Positions 12,701 through 22,947 of a DNA stretch of 64,000 nt are shown here, one piece after another. Source of the stretch: Atkinsonella hypoxylon (Eukaryota > Ascomycota > Sordariomycetes > Hypocreales > Clavicipitaceae); assembly GCA_000729835.1 (NCBI GenBank), contig JFHB01000015.1, forward strand, positions 186,001 through 250,000, written 5' to 3'. The notes under the pieces are model-generated. The model was given only the letters and a program-made list of their open reading frames with translations, searched no databases and was not told the DNA's origin. A program made the translations under genes and the position numbers. Positions within the stretch are counted from its first letter, which is position 1. Each line of letters opens with the position of its first letter.

Positions 12701-13238
12701 TCTGCAATAATTATAGAACTTTAAGTATTAGCTACTGTCTTTACGTTTTATAGAGCTATTAGTATAGAAGTAGAAATCTAGGTAAAGGGATAAAGAGATT
12801 ATAAGGGCAGTAAAATAAGCGCTTAGAGCTAGAGAATACTACACTATAAAGGATTAAATAGAAGCGTTAGCTTAAAGATATATTGCTAAACAACCTATAA
12901 TAGCCTATAATCCTATTACTAATATAAACCTTAGTATTATACTGCTAGCTCTCTTTTATTCTAGCGCTTAGTAAGAGATAATTAAAGTAAATAAGAGATA
13001 CTATTTAATTACATCTAGAGCAACTAAATAAAGTATAAATTACTAAGAAAGAGTTACTTATTGTAAAGGAAAGCGCCTAGCTGTAAGAACGCTATTACTA
13101 GTAAAAGGGACACTACTATATACACTAAAGACACTAAAGCTGTTATAGAAAATAAGAGAATTAAGACTTTAGGATTAAGGAAATTAGCTAGAGGGTTAAG
13201 TTACTTATAAGTCTTACTTTATAAGCTTATTTATAACT
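9735..13238 (+). pseudogene. B1 3' region after pol, unrecognised possible ORF(s)
   Basis: About 3.5 kb lies between pol and the 3' LTR, too long for an ordinary 3' UTR. Plus-strand frames can be read as protein if TAG and TAA are taken as former glutamines. Near 10595 the peptide RFFCQQYSIYLQDPYSF contains C-x2-Y, perhaps a former C-x2-C. Near 12780-12960 another frame reads as a charged helical segment (RDKEIIRAVKQALRARE). I recognise no family and cannot settle the frame or number of proteins, because RIP also removes TGA and enriches TAG and TAA in wrong frames. The whole region is kept in B3, and parts of it in B2 and B4. Confidence 0.4.
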
Positions 13239-13248
13239 AAAGAGGTAT
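13239..13248 (+). other. Polypurine tract of B1
   Basis: A purine-rich run (AAAGAGGTAT) lies immediately before the 3' LTR, the expected primer site for plus-strand DNA synthesis. B2 and B3 have equivalent runs before 57289 and 54338. Confidence 0.6.
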
Positions 13249-13733
13249 TATATTGCAGCAGGGTTACTCCCTTATGCTCTTATATTAGCTTTATAAGGGA
13301 TACTATATATAGATTTTCTCTATAAAAGTGTGTATTACCTAGATATCTAAATAGTTTAAGTAAGCAAGCGTATAAGTAGTTTCTACTAGCTCTTTTTAGC
13401 TTTTACTCTTTTTAATTAATTAATATCTTTTAGCCTACTTTAATTTACAGCACTTAATACTTAAGAAATATTACTTTATTAACACTAACGCTTTCCCTAA
13501 CTCTTTAATATATTTAGCTCCCTTTTACGTATATATATCTTCTAAGCTGCAATTAATATTTTATTTCTGCCTTTTTTAACTATTTAATCTTCTTACCTAC
13601 TATCGTTTAATAGTACGCACTAATAAATATCTCGCTCTCTGCCGATCCTCTTCGATCTTAATATGCGCTATATCGTTACCCGCTTTAGTGTAGGCTGCAT
13701 AGTTATTTAGGGGTTTAGTTTTGAGGCGACAAA
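13249..13733 (+). repeat. B1 3' LTR (485 bp)
   Basis: It begins TATATTGCAGC, the RIP form of TGTGTCGCGG, and ends GGCGACAAA. Here the last 120 bp or so are free of RIP while the first part is converted, the mirror image of the 5' LTR. It is followed by CTAG at 13734-13737. Confidence 0.95.
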
Positions 13734-15143
13734 CTAGTTAAGTAATTAAGGACATTTTCTCCCTTAAATTAGTGTACATTAAACTTTTTATTAAAGGTAG
13801 CCTAAGCTTGCTGCTTTCTAATAGCTTTACCTATAGCCTTAGTAAGAGCCTTATAAGGTACAGCTATAGCGCTGCTAGTACTAGCCTTTTTATCTTAAGT
13901 ATTTAATTCTATTGTAATCTTAGGTTCTAAAATAACTTTTTTAGAAGATTTACTAGATTAACTAGAGCTAGTATTAGCTGCTTTAGACGTAAAGCTTATG
14001 CTTTTCTTTAAGGGATATAGAATACTAAACTTATATAAATAACTAGTAAAATAGCTTAATATAGAAGGTAGGTGTAAAAAGAACAATTAATCTTACTTAG
14101 TAGAAAGAGTGTAATATATATAATTCTCTATATTAGCTGTACTTTTAATGCTCTTACCTTTTGCTTCTATAGTTATATAAGCTCCTAACGCTAAGATATA
14201 AAGGCTAAGAACTTAATTGCTAATAACAGTAAATATAAAGATAACTACTAAAATAAGGATAAAAGAGAAATTTTTCTCTATAATTAAATAATTATAACGT
14301 TTAAGGGACCTAAAAACTTCCTTTTTGCTGTATTAAGGCTATTTTAGCTAAGAGTAAAATAGAGGTTAAATAGGCTAGCTAGTATTTACAATATAGTAAC
14401 TATCTTTAACTAGGCCTAGCCCTTCTTAGCTTAAAAAAGCTATAGAAATTTTCTTTCTCTCTTAATTAAATAATCCCTTATAATATAGAGCTTTTATCTC
14501 TATAATTTCCTTCTTTCTTATATTAGCAATATTTAAGCTAAAGTGCTTTTCTATCTTTAATACTTAGTAGCTTTTTTTTCTTTCTTTTAGAATCTCTATA
14601 AAAAACCTTCTAATTATATAACGCGCTTTAATTAGAATAAGTCCCTAGTAAAGCCCCTATTTTTATTGCCTTAAAACTAAACCTCTAAATAACTATACAG
14701 CCTACACTAAAGTAAATAATAATATAGTGTACGTTAAGATTAAAGAGAATTAGTAGAGAGTAAGATATTTATTAGTGTATACTATTAAACAATAGTAGGT
14801 AAGAAGATTAAATAGTTAAAAAAGGTAGAAATAAAATATCGATTGTAGCTTAGAAGATATATATATACAAAAGGAGCTAAATATACTAAAGAGTTAGGGA
14901 AAGTGTTACTAGCAGCGAAGTAATGTCTCTTAAGTGTTAAGCGTTGTAAATTAAAGCAGGCTAAAAGATATTAATTGATTAAAAGAGCAAAAGCCTAAAA
15001 AGAATCAGCAGAAGCTGCTTGCGCCTCCTTCCTTGAACTATCTAGACATCTAGGCGATGCGCACTCTTATAGAGAAAATCTGTATGTAGCATCCCTTGCA
15101 AAGCTAATATAAGAGCGCAAGGGGGTAACCCCGCCGCGACACA
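13734..15143 (-). mobile_element. Family B copy B0, right part (gag start, leader and 5' LTR), minus strand
   Basis: This is the reverse complement of about 1274-2690 of B1 and picks up where 1273 stops, apart from the duplicated CTAG. It contains the start of the Gag region, the leader and the 5' LTR at 14662-15143. The LTR end at 15143 (CGCGACACA) abuts a family D LTR at an internal position, so B0 inserted into the 5' LTR of D1. ATAT at 15144-15147 should be its 4-bp duplication; the other side lies outside the window. Confidence 0.9.
14662..15143 (-). repeat. B0 5' LTR, minus strand (about 482 bp)
   Basis: It matches the B1 5' LTR in reverse. From about 14880 to its outer tip it keeps CpG, CpA and TpG, so RIP is light, while the inner part is converted. 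The inner boundary is set by comparison with the GCAATAAA end of the B1 5' LTR. Confidence 0.92.
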
Positions 15144-15264
15144 ATATATAGTACGGGGGCATAGGGAGGCTTCTAGTTCCTTCTCTCTTCCTCCTTTCCT
15201 CCCTATAATTATAGTTCTTATCATAGACGCTAGTTAGCAGCCGCTACTAGGCCAGTCCATTACA
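15144..15264 (+). repeat. D1 5' LTR, last 121 bp
   Basis: It matches the last 121 bp of the 323-bp LTRs at 17796-18118, 35512-35834 and 40093-40415 and ends GTCCATTACA. The first 200 bp or so are missing here because B0 is inserted at this point; they should lie upstream of the window beyond B0. Little RIP is visible in this piece. Confidence 0.9.
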
Positions 15265-17795
15265 ATAACAGCGTAAAGTTAGCTAAGTTACAGATAGCGC
15301 TTAATAAGGAAATAAAGGATTATAGTGTAGAGAGGGATATCCTATATTATAACTACCTTTAAGCAGTAGAGCGCTACTGCAGTATTGCGCTAGACCTTAA
15401 GTTATATTGCATTAAGGAACAGCACTAGCAGAAATACAGCCCTAGCTCTAGAGAGCTCTAAAATAGCAACACTAAGATAACTAGGGTTAACGCTATAGGA
15501 ACCTAATAGAAATAGAAAGAGAGCGTAAAGAAATCTAGAGTAAAATAACTAAATAAGGATACTCTATAAGTAAAGTAGGTATTTAAGGCTGAACTTAAGA
15601 AACACTGTTAAAAGAGGCAATACCTTTAATATAGGTTATTCTAATACTATATTTAAGGATGTAGATTGTAACTAGCAGAACGTAAGCTAGAATTAACTAG
15701 TGTATAGGTAGCAGCTATAGATAATATATAAAGGGAGAACTCTAATAAGTTAAGAAAAGGCTTGCCTCTAGCCTTAGGCTTAGTATAGAGGTAAAGGCAA
15801 CGCAGATAACGTAATAACTCTTACTTAGTAGGCAGCTAGAAGAAGAATATAGAGAGATAACTAAGAAAATAGATATATTACTGTTCTTTATCTCTATACT
15901 CTTTAACTAACTGTTATTCTGCAATATATAGATAGATAGTAAGTGTAACTACTTTACTATAATAAGTAAGAGTTTAGCGCAATGCCTTAGCCTAAAGTAA
16001 GTTCTATTGCTATATAAAAGAATAGTGTAAACAGCAGTAGAGGTTAAGCAGTAGTTCTATAATAGCTACTAGAGAAGCGCCTTAATTGCTTCTTTAGTTT
16101 ACTTATAGGCAGATATTAACAGCTAGGTCTTCCTAGTAGTAGCCTATATAATTCTAGGCTTAACCTAAGATTATATCTTTAGAAGTCTATAGTTAGCCTA
16201 TAATAGAGTTGTCCTTAACGCTGCTAGCTAGAGCTTATTAGTAAGTAAGGCTAAGGGCCTTATAATCTAAGCAGTAGGCTCTTAGGGCATTAAGGACCTA
16301 ATAAGACTAGTGTTAGCAGCAGTTTATAGCGCCCTAATAAAATAGAGTAAGAGCTAGGAGGTTACTATACGTTTTATTGCTATAAGCCTTTAGGAAATTA
16401 CCTCTATATTGTTATTATAAATCTCCCTAAAGGGTTCTAGTCTGCTAATGCTACTACCTAAATTAGAGGATTTTTGTAATCTTTTTAAAGAAGAGAAGGC
16501 CTAGGGCCTTCTGCTGTATAAAGGAGAGCTAGATTACTATATTAGGCTAAAACAGCAGCTAAATAGCTCCTTACTGTTACTACTGTAGGCTTTACTATAC
16601 AATATACTGCAGAACTATTTATTAGAAATTAGAAGGCAGGTAATAGACCTAATAGATAAAGGGTAGATTTAAGCTAGCTCCTTCTTAGCAGTAGTGCCTA
16701 TCCTTCTAGCTAAAAAGCTAAGTAGAGGTTAGTAATTCTATGTTAATTATTAAGCCCTTAATAAGATTATAGAATAGAACTATTACTCTCTCTCCTTAAT
16801 AAAAGAGACACTTAAGTTGTTATTAGAGGTGCATTAGTTTACTAAGCTAAACGTACAGTTAGCCTTCTATAGGATCTAGATAGTAGACAGTAAGGAGCAC
16901 CTTACAGCATTCTACACCTAGTTTAGCCTCTTTAAATAGCTAGTTTGCCCCTTTAGGTTAATAGAAGCTCTAGCTATATTCTAATAATATATTAATAGCG
17001 CACTAGAAAAGGCCCTTAGGGATTATATAACTACTTATTTAAATAATGTCCTTATTTATATAGGGGGTTCTAGGAAAGACTATATATATAAGGTATAGAG
17101 GATCTTAGAAAAGTTGCAGCTAGTAGAGCTGCACTTAGATCTTAAGAAATACTGCTTTATTACAACTAAAGTTAAATACCTTAGCTTTATAGTAGTAGTA
17201 AGGAGAGAGATACACCTAGATCTAGAGAAGATTACAGCTATTTAGGAGTAGTAAGCTTCTACTAAGTTATAAGGGGTATAAAGCTTCCTTAGATTTATAA
17301 ACTTCTACTGCAACTTTATATTAGATTTCTTAAACATTATAGGGCCTTTAGTTAACTTAATAAAGAAGGGAGTTCTATTCTAGTAAATAGAGAAATATAA
17401 GAGGTTATTTATAAGGCTTAAGGAAGCCTTTACCTTATACTTAGTCTTAGCCTAGTAGAACTCTAAGAAGGATACAGTAGTAGAGGCTAATTGCTTAGGA
17501 GAGGCCCTTAGTGGCTGTTTATTCTAATATAATAAAGCTAGCGTGCTCTAGCCTATAGTATACTATTTAGTAAGGTTATCCCTAGCCTAGCGTAACTATA
17601 CTATTTACAATAAGGAGCTCTTAGCGATAATATCTTACCTTAAAGCCTAGGCAGTAGAGTTGCAGGGAGTAGTGTGCCCCTTTACAATCCTTACTAACTA
17701 TAAGAATCTAGAATACTTTACGTCCCTATAAGAGATCTTTAAGCGTTAGGCTAGGTAGGCAGAGCTCCTCTCCCTCTTTAACTACTACCTACAAT
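15265..17795 (+). pseudogene. D1 left part: Gag end, protease region, RT and RNase H (chromovirus)
   Basis: This matches D2 from about 18777 to 21307. The leader and Gag start (about 18119-18776 in D2) are absent, so D1 has lost roughly 655 bp right after its 5' LTR. RT motifs follow the Ty3/gypsy order, and the active site is at 17036-17047 as YLNN where YLDD is expected. RNase H includes a TIYNKELLAI-type motif near 17600. The region stops at 17795, where D2 is inserted. From the RT site to this point D1 and D2 are equal in length (759 bp). TAG codons stand where glutamine is expected. Confidence 0.82.
17791..17795. repeat. Left target-site duplication of D2 (ACAAT)
   Basis: ACAAT precedes the D2 5' LTR and is repeated at 35835-35839 after the 3' LTR. 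The undisturbed site in D2 itself (near 21303-21307) reads ATAAT, the RIP form. Confidence 0.85.
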
Positions 17796-18118
17796 TGTTA
17801 TGGACTCAAGCCTTAGGCTTAGGTCTTTCAGTAGAGGGAGGACAGTAGGAGAGGGACAGAGATCTATGTAGATAAAGGGATAGAAGCAAGCTGCATTTGT
17901 CTAGGGGTTAGCTAGGCTTTACTAGGCCCTAGAGAGAGGACCTTAGCTATAGAGTATATACTAAAAGGGGCTCCTAAGGGGATAAACCTACCCCTAGATA
18001 TATAGTATAGAGGTATAGAGAGGCTTCTAGTTCCTTCTTCTCTTCTCCTTTCCTCTCTATAATTATAGTTCTTATTATAGACGCTAGTTAGCAGCAGCTA
18101 CTAGGTTAGTCTATTATA
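17796..18118 (+). repeat. D2 5' LTR (323 bp)
   Basis: It starts TGTTATGGAC and ends GTCTATTATA, the RIP form of GTCCATTACA; the two ends are imperfect inverted repeats. The first 120 bp or so keep many CpA and TpG sites, while the end is converted. Confidence 0.93.
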
Positions 18119-20235
18119 TACTATAATTATTCTATAGATAGAACACTAGTAAGAATAATATTATTTAGTTATAGCAATAAAGGCCTAGCTAATTAGCCTA
18201 AGCACCCTTTTAACCTCTATAGAGAGGTAGGGGAAAATACAGTAGAAATTAGCTAGAAAGTAGTAGAAATTATAGTGCTTTACGAATTAGTTAAGAGCTA
18301 ATCCCTATAGATAAAGGAACTACAACGCTTTATAATAGACTATATATAGAAAGAGGAGTAGCTTTAAGCTGCAGCAAGCTAGCAGCTAAAGGAACCTAAA
18401 TAGAAGCCTTTACTTATAGTAAACTCTTACAATAGAAATAAATAGAGCTTTTAGGCCTAGTAAATAGCAATTACCTAAAAGCTCTAAGCTAATAGCGCCT
18501 TTATAGGCACAATATAGAACTAATAGTACTATCTATACTAAAGCTTATTGCTTAAGGTTTAGTAAAGAGTAGCTACCTATTATAAAGTAGGTAAAGTAAA
18601 AGAATATAATATATAAGGGTTCCTTAATTACTTAGAATTAGTCTTTATAGATTCTTACTAATAGAACTAGGCCCTAATTAAGCTTAATTAGCTTTAATAG
18701 AGTAACAATAAGTAGTTTATAGAATTCTACGTTTATTTTAAGGAGAAAATCGCGCTAGTAGAAAGAGCTAACTAGAATAATAGCGTAAAGTTAGCTAAGT
18801 TATAGATAGCGCTTAATAAGGAAATAAGGGATTATAGTATAAAGAGAGATATTCTCTATTATAACTACCTTTAAGCAGTAAAGCGCTACTACAGTATTAC
18901 GCTAAACCTTAAGTTATATTACATTAAGGAATAACACTAGCTAAAATGCAGCTCTAGCTCTAAAGGGCTCTAGAATAGCAACACTAAGATAACTAGAGTT
19001 AATACTATAGGAACTTAATAGAGATAGAAAGGGAGCATAAAGAAATCTAGAGTAAAATAACTAAATAAGAATACTCTATAAGTAAAGTAGGCATTTAAGG
19101 CTAAACTTAAAAAACACTGCTAAAAGAGGCAATACCTTTAGTATAGGTTATTTTAACACTATATTTAAGGATGTAGATAGTAACTAGTAGAATGTAAGCT
19201 AGAGTTAACTAGTATATAGGCAGCAGCAATAGATAATATATAGAAGAAGAACTTTAATAAGTTAAGAAAAGGCTTACCCTTAGCCTTAAGCTTAATATAA
19301 AGGTAAAGGCAATATAAATAATGTAATAACTCTTACTTAATAGGCAGCTAAAAGAAGAATATAGAGAGATAACTAAGAAAATAGATATATTACTGTTCCT
19401 TATCTCTATACTCTTTAACTAACTATTGTTCTACAATATATAAATAAATAGTAGGTATAACTGCTTTACTATAATAAGTAAGAGTTTAGTGTAATGCCTT
19501 AGCCTAAAGTAGGTTTTATTACTATATAAGAGAATAGTATAAATAGTAGTAAAGGTTAAACAGCAGTCCTATAATAGCTACTAAAGGAGTGCCTTAATTG
19601 CTTCTTTAGTTTACTTATAGGTAGATATTAACAGCTAGGTCTTCCTAGTAGTAGCCTATATAATTCTAGGCTTAACCTAAGATTATATCTTTAGGAGCCT
19701 ATAGTTAGCCTATAATAGAATTGTTCTTAACGCTACTAGCTAGAGCCTATTAGTAGGTAAAGCTAAAGGCCTTATAATCTAAGCAGTAAGAGCTTAGGAC
19801 GTTAAGGACCTAATAAGACTAATATTAGTAGTAGTTTATAGCGCTCTAATAAAATAGAGTAAGAGCTAAAAGGTTGCTATATATTTTATTGCTATAAGCC
19901 TTTAGGAAATTACCTCTATATTGTTATTATAAATATCCCTAGAAGGCCTTAATCTACTAATGCTACTACCTAAATTAAAGAACTTTTATAATCTTTTTAA
20001 AGAAGAGAAGACCTAGGGCCTTCTACTGTATAGAGAGAGGCTAGATTACTATATTAAGCTAAAACAGTAGCTAAATAGCTCCTTACTATTACTGCTATAA
20101 GCCTTACTGTATAATATACTGTAGAACTATTTATTAGAAATTAGAAGGTAGATAATAAACTTAATAGATAAAGAATAGATTTAAGCTAGCTTCTTTTTAG
20201 CAGTAGTACCTATTCTTTTAGCTAAAAAGCTAAGT
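18119..20235 (+). pseudogene. D2 leader, Gag and protease region
   Basis: This is internal sequence between the 5' LTR and RT. The first 655 bp or so are absent from D1. The part from 18777 is shared with D1 and reads as a basic, glutamine-rich protein once TAG is allowed as former CAG. I could not identify a zinc knuckle or a protease D-S/T-G motif with confidence, so the Gag call rests on position. Confidence 0.55.
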
Positions 20236-22704
20236 AAAGGATAGTAATTCTATATTAATTATTAAGCCCTTAATAAGATTATAGAATAGAACTATTACCT
20301 ACTTCTTTTAATAAAGGAGACGCTTAAGTTATTATTAGAGGCACACTAGTTTACTAAACTAAATATATAGTTAGCCTTCTATAGGATCTAGATAGTAAAT
20401 AGTAAAGAGCACCTTACAGCGTTCTACACCTAGTTTAGCCTCTTTAAATAGCTAGTTTGCCCCTTTAGGTTAGTAGAGGCTCTAGCTATATTTTAATAAT
20501 ATATTAATAGTGCACTAGAAGAGGCCCTTAAAGATTATATAACTGCTTATCTAGATAACGTTCTTATTTACACTAAGGGTTCTAGGAAAGACTATATATA
20601 TAGAGTATAGAGAATCCTAGAAAAGTTGTAGTTAGTAGAGCTGCACTTAGATCTTAAGAAATACTGCTTTACTACAACTAAGGTTAAATACCTTAGCTTT
20701 ATAGTTGTAGTAAGAAGGGAGATATACCTAAATCTAAAGAAGATTATAGCTATCTAGAAGTAGTAAGCTTCTACTAAGTTATAAGGGGTATAAAGCTTCC
20801 TTAGATTTATAAACTTTTACTACAACTTTATATTAGATTTCTTAAACATTATAGGGCCCTTAGTTAACTTAATAAAGAAGGGAGTTTTATTCTAGTAAAT
20901 AGAGAAATATAAGAGGTTATTTATAAGGCTTAAGGAGGCCTTTACCTTATACTTAGTCTTAGCCTAGTAGAACTCTAAAAAGGATATAGTAGTAAAGGCT
21001 AATTGCTTAAGAGAGGCCCTTAGTAGCTATTTATTCTAATATAATAAAGCTAGCGTGCTGCAGCCTATAGTATACTATTTAGCTAGGTTATCTCCAGCTT
21101 AATATAACTATACTATTTACAATAAGGAACTCTTAGCAATAATATCTTGCCTTAAAGCCTAAGCAGTAAAGTTATAAGGAGTAGTGTATCCCTTTATAAT
21201 CCTTATAGACTATAAGAATCTAGAATACTTTATATCTCTATAAGAGATCTTTAAGCGTTAGGCTAAGTAGGTAGAGCTCCTCTCTCTCTTTAACTACTAC
21301 CTATAATACTGCTTAGAGCTATAAGTAGAGCAGCTAAATGCATTATTACAATAAGAGCAGAATTAAGATAGAGTAACGCTGTAGATAGACTAAGTCCTTT
21401 AGCCTCTCTCTATTAACTACTTTAGCACCCTCTATAGAGATAAGGAGGAGAAGAAGGTTATAGAGAATATTAGAATAAAAACAGCTAGTAAAGTAACGCT
21501 AAGAAGTTAACTAGCTATAGCTTTATAGGTGCTAGCTAGAATAACGCTATTCTTAGATAAACACTTATAGAGCCTATAGAACTAAGGGGTGCAAAAAGAT
21601 CTAGTATACCTAATAAGGTTAAATGCAGTCTAGAAGGGAGAGAGAAGGTTTCTATTAGAGGTAAAAATATAAGAATAGATTGTAAACTACACCCTTAATG
21701 TATAAAGGGCGCTAGTCTACTAGAGCTGCCTTTAGGTCCTTAAGTATAAGCTGTTAACTACTATACTAATATATAGAATATATAAGTTGCTAATATTAGG
21801 CTACTTAGAATAAAATACTACATTTTAGGCATTAATACGCAACTATTACTAGAATAGGCTATCCTAAGATATTGCTTAGTACGTTTAAAACTGCTACTAT
21901 TACAGTAGCTAGAAGAGTAAAAGGTTGTAGTAAGGCCTTTTACAACCTATTCTAGCGCTAAATAGGTATTAGTTATAGATCTCTATAGATTTTATAATAG
22001 ATTTACTAGCGCTAAACTAGGCTGCGCTCTCTTACCTAATAGTTATTACTAATTAACTTTTAAAGTATATATAGTTAAAGGCAATAACCTCTATAAAGGC
22101 AGAGGAATGCACTTAGCGGTTTAAGTATTATTAGTAGCAGTTTTATAGATTCCTAAAACAAATTATCTCTAACTGTAGTTTAGATTAATTAAGCACCTTT
22201 TAGACCACTCTCTATTGCCTTATTGGAATTAAACAATTGCTATCTATATTCTATTACCTATAGATAAACAGCAGAATAGAGAGAGTTAATTAAGAAGTGC
22301 AAGCAATTCTATAGGTTACAGTTACCTTTTTGTAGTTTAACTAGCTTAAATATCTCCCTATATATTAGCTAGCTATTAACAACAGGAATTCCTTAGTAAC
22401 TAGCATAAGTTTAAACTAGGCAACGTATAGGTATAATATAAACCTTATTTAAAAGCTTATAGATAAAGGGGAGTCCTAAGTCTTACGTAAGGAGTAGGCC
22501 TTAGTATTCCTTAAATAGCTATAGAAGGGCATAAATATTGCCTAAGCTACAATTAACTTTGCCTAGCAGAGGCAGTAAGAGCAGTTAAATAGAAGCTATA
22601 GGCTAGCAGAACAGTATAAGGTAGAGGACTTAGTTTAGCTAACGCTCTATTACATTAAAATAAACTGCTTAAGTTAGAAGCTTAATTAGGTTATAGTAAA
22701 GTAT
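20236..22704 (+). pseudogene. D2 Pol: RT, RNase H and integrase
   Basis: RT starts with an FYINYQALNKIIEQ block (family: F-C-V-D-Y-R-A-L-N) and has VCPFRLVEALAIFQQYIN before the active site YLDN at 20548-20559, where YLDD is expected. RNase H includes YNYTIYNKELLAI near 21105. In the integrase zinc-binding part the second cysteine of C-x2-C has become tyrosine (C-Y-Y-Y near 21890). The core has the first aspartate (SIDFIIDLL), an asparagine at the second (S-N near 22168) and the glutamate in RIERVNQ. The frame stops at 22704 because element C is inserted. Length and order match chromoviruses. Confidence 0.85.
22700..22704. repeat. Left target-site duplication of C (AGTAT)
   Basis: AGTAT lies before the C 5' LTR and again at 32657-32661 after the 3' LTR; D1 carries it once at about 37232-37236. 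Confidence 0.88.
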
Positions 22705-22947
22705 TGTTACGGGATAATCATACAGACCTGCAGGTCACTAGTGCACGTAACCGCAATTATATATAAGTAGTTAGAAGCAACACTTAAGTAGTTAGATTGA
22801 ACAATTAACTATTATTTACTAGAATACTATTACTAGATGCTCCCTACAGCAACTCTTACGACTCCTCTTACGAATCTTTATATAACCTATTAAATCTAAC
22901 AACCTATTATTACTTCTAATAAACCTATATTAGATCCTACTGTAATA
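22705..22947 (+). repeat. C 5' LTR (243 bp)
   Basis: It starts TGTTACGGG and ends CTGTAATA, the RIP form of CCGTAACA. The first 60 bp or so are unmutated and contain the 12-bp palindrome GACCTGCAGGTC at 22725-22736; the second half is converted. Confidence 0.94.

Larger units (their letters stand above)
1274..13733 (+). mobile_element. Ty3/gypsy LTR retrotransposon, family B, copy B1 (both LTRs present, RIP-inactivated)
   Basis: The element has 485-bp LTRs at 1274-1758 and 13249-13733, a 4-bp target duplication, a Gag-Pol region at about 2536-9350 and a further 3' region up to the polypurine tract at about 13240. Its domain order is Gag with CCHC knuckle, protease, RT, RNase H, integrase, which is the Ty3/gypsy order. 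Without the copia solo LTR at 6708-7418 and its duplicated 5 bp the element is 11,744 bp, matching copy B3 (11,740 bp). It sits in B0 in the opposite orientation. TAG and TAA replace glutamine or tryptophan codons throughout, so it is non-autonomous. Confidence 0.93.

Noticed and set aside
9735..13238. Possible Starship captain (DUF3435 tyrosine recombinase) in the family B 3' region
   Set aside because: No R-x-H-x-R-Y signature or other recombinase block could be read in any frame I examined, and the region lies inside an LTR element.
15042..15224. Minus-strand open frame of 60 codons
   Set aside because: It spans the junction of the B0 LTR and the D1 LTR; it is open only because this stretch escaped RIP.
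22725..22750. Palindromes resembling a cloning polylinker
   Set aside because: The same sequence occurs in the 3' LTR and, degraded, in a second element, with RIP-type differences, so it is native LTR sequence and not vector contamination.
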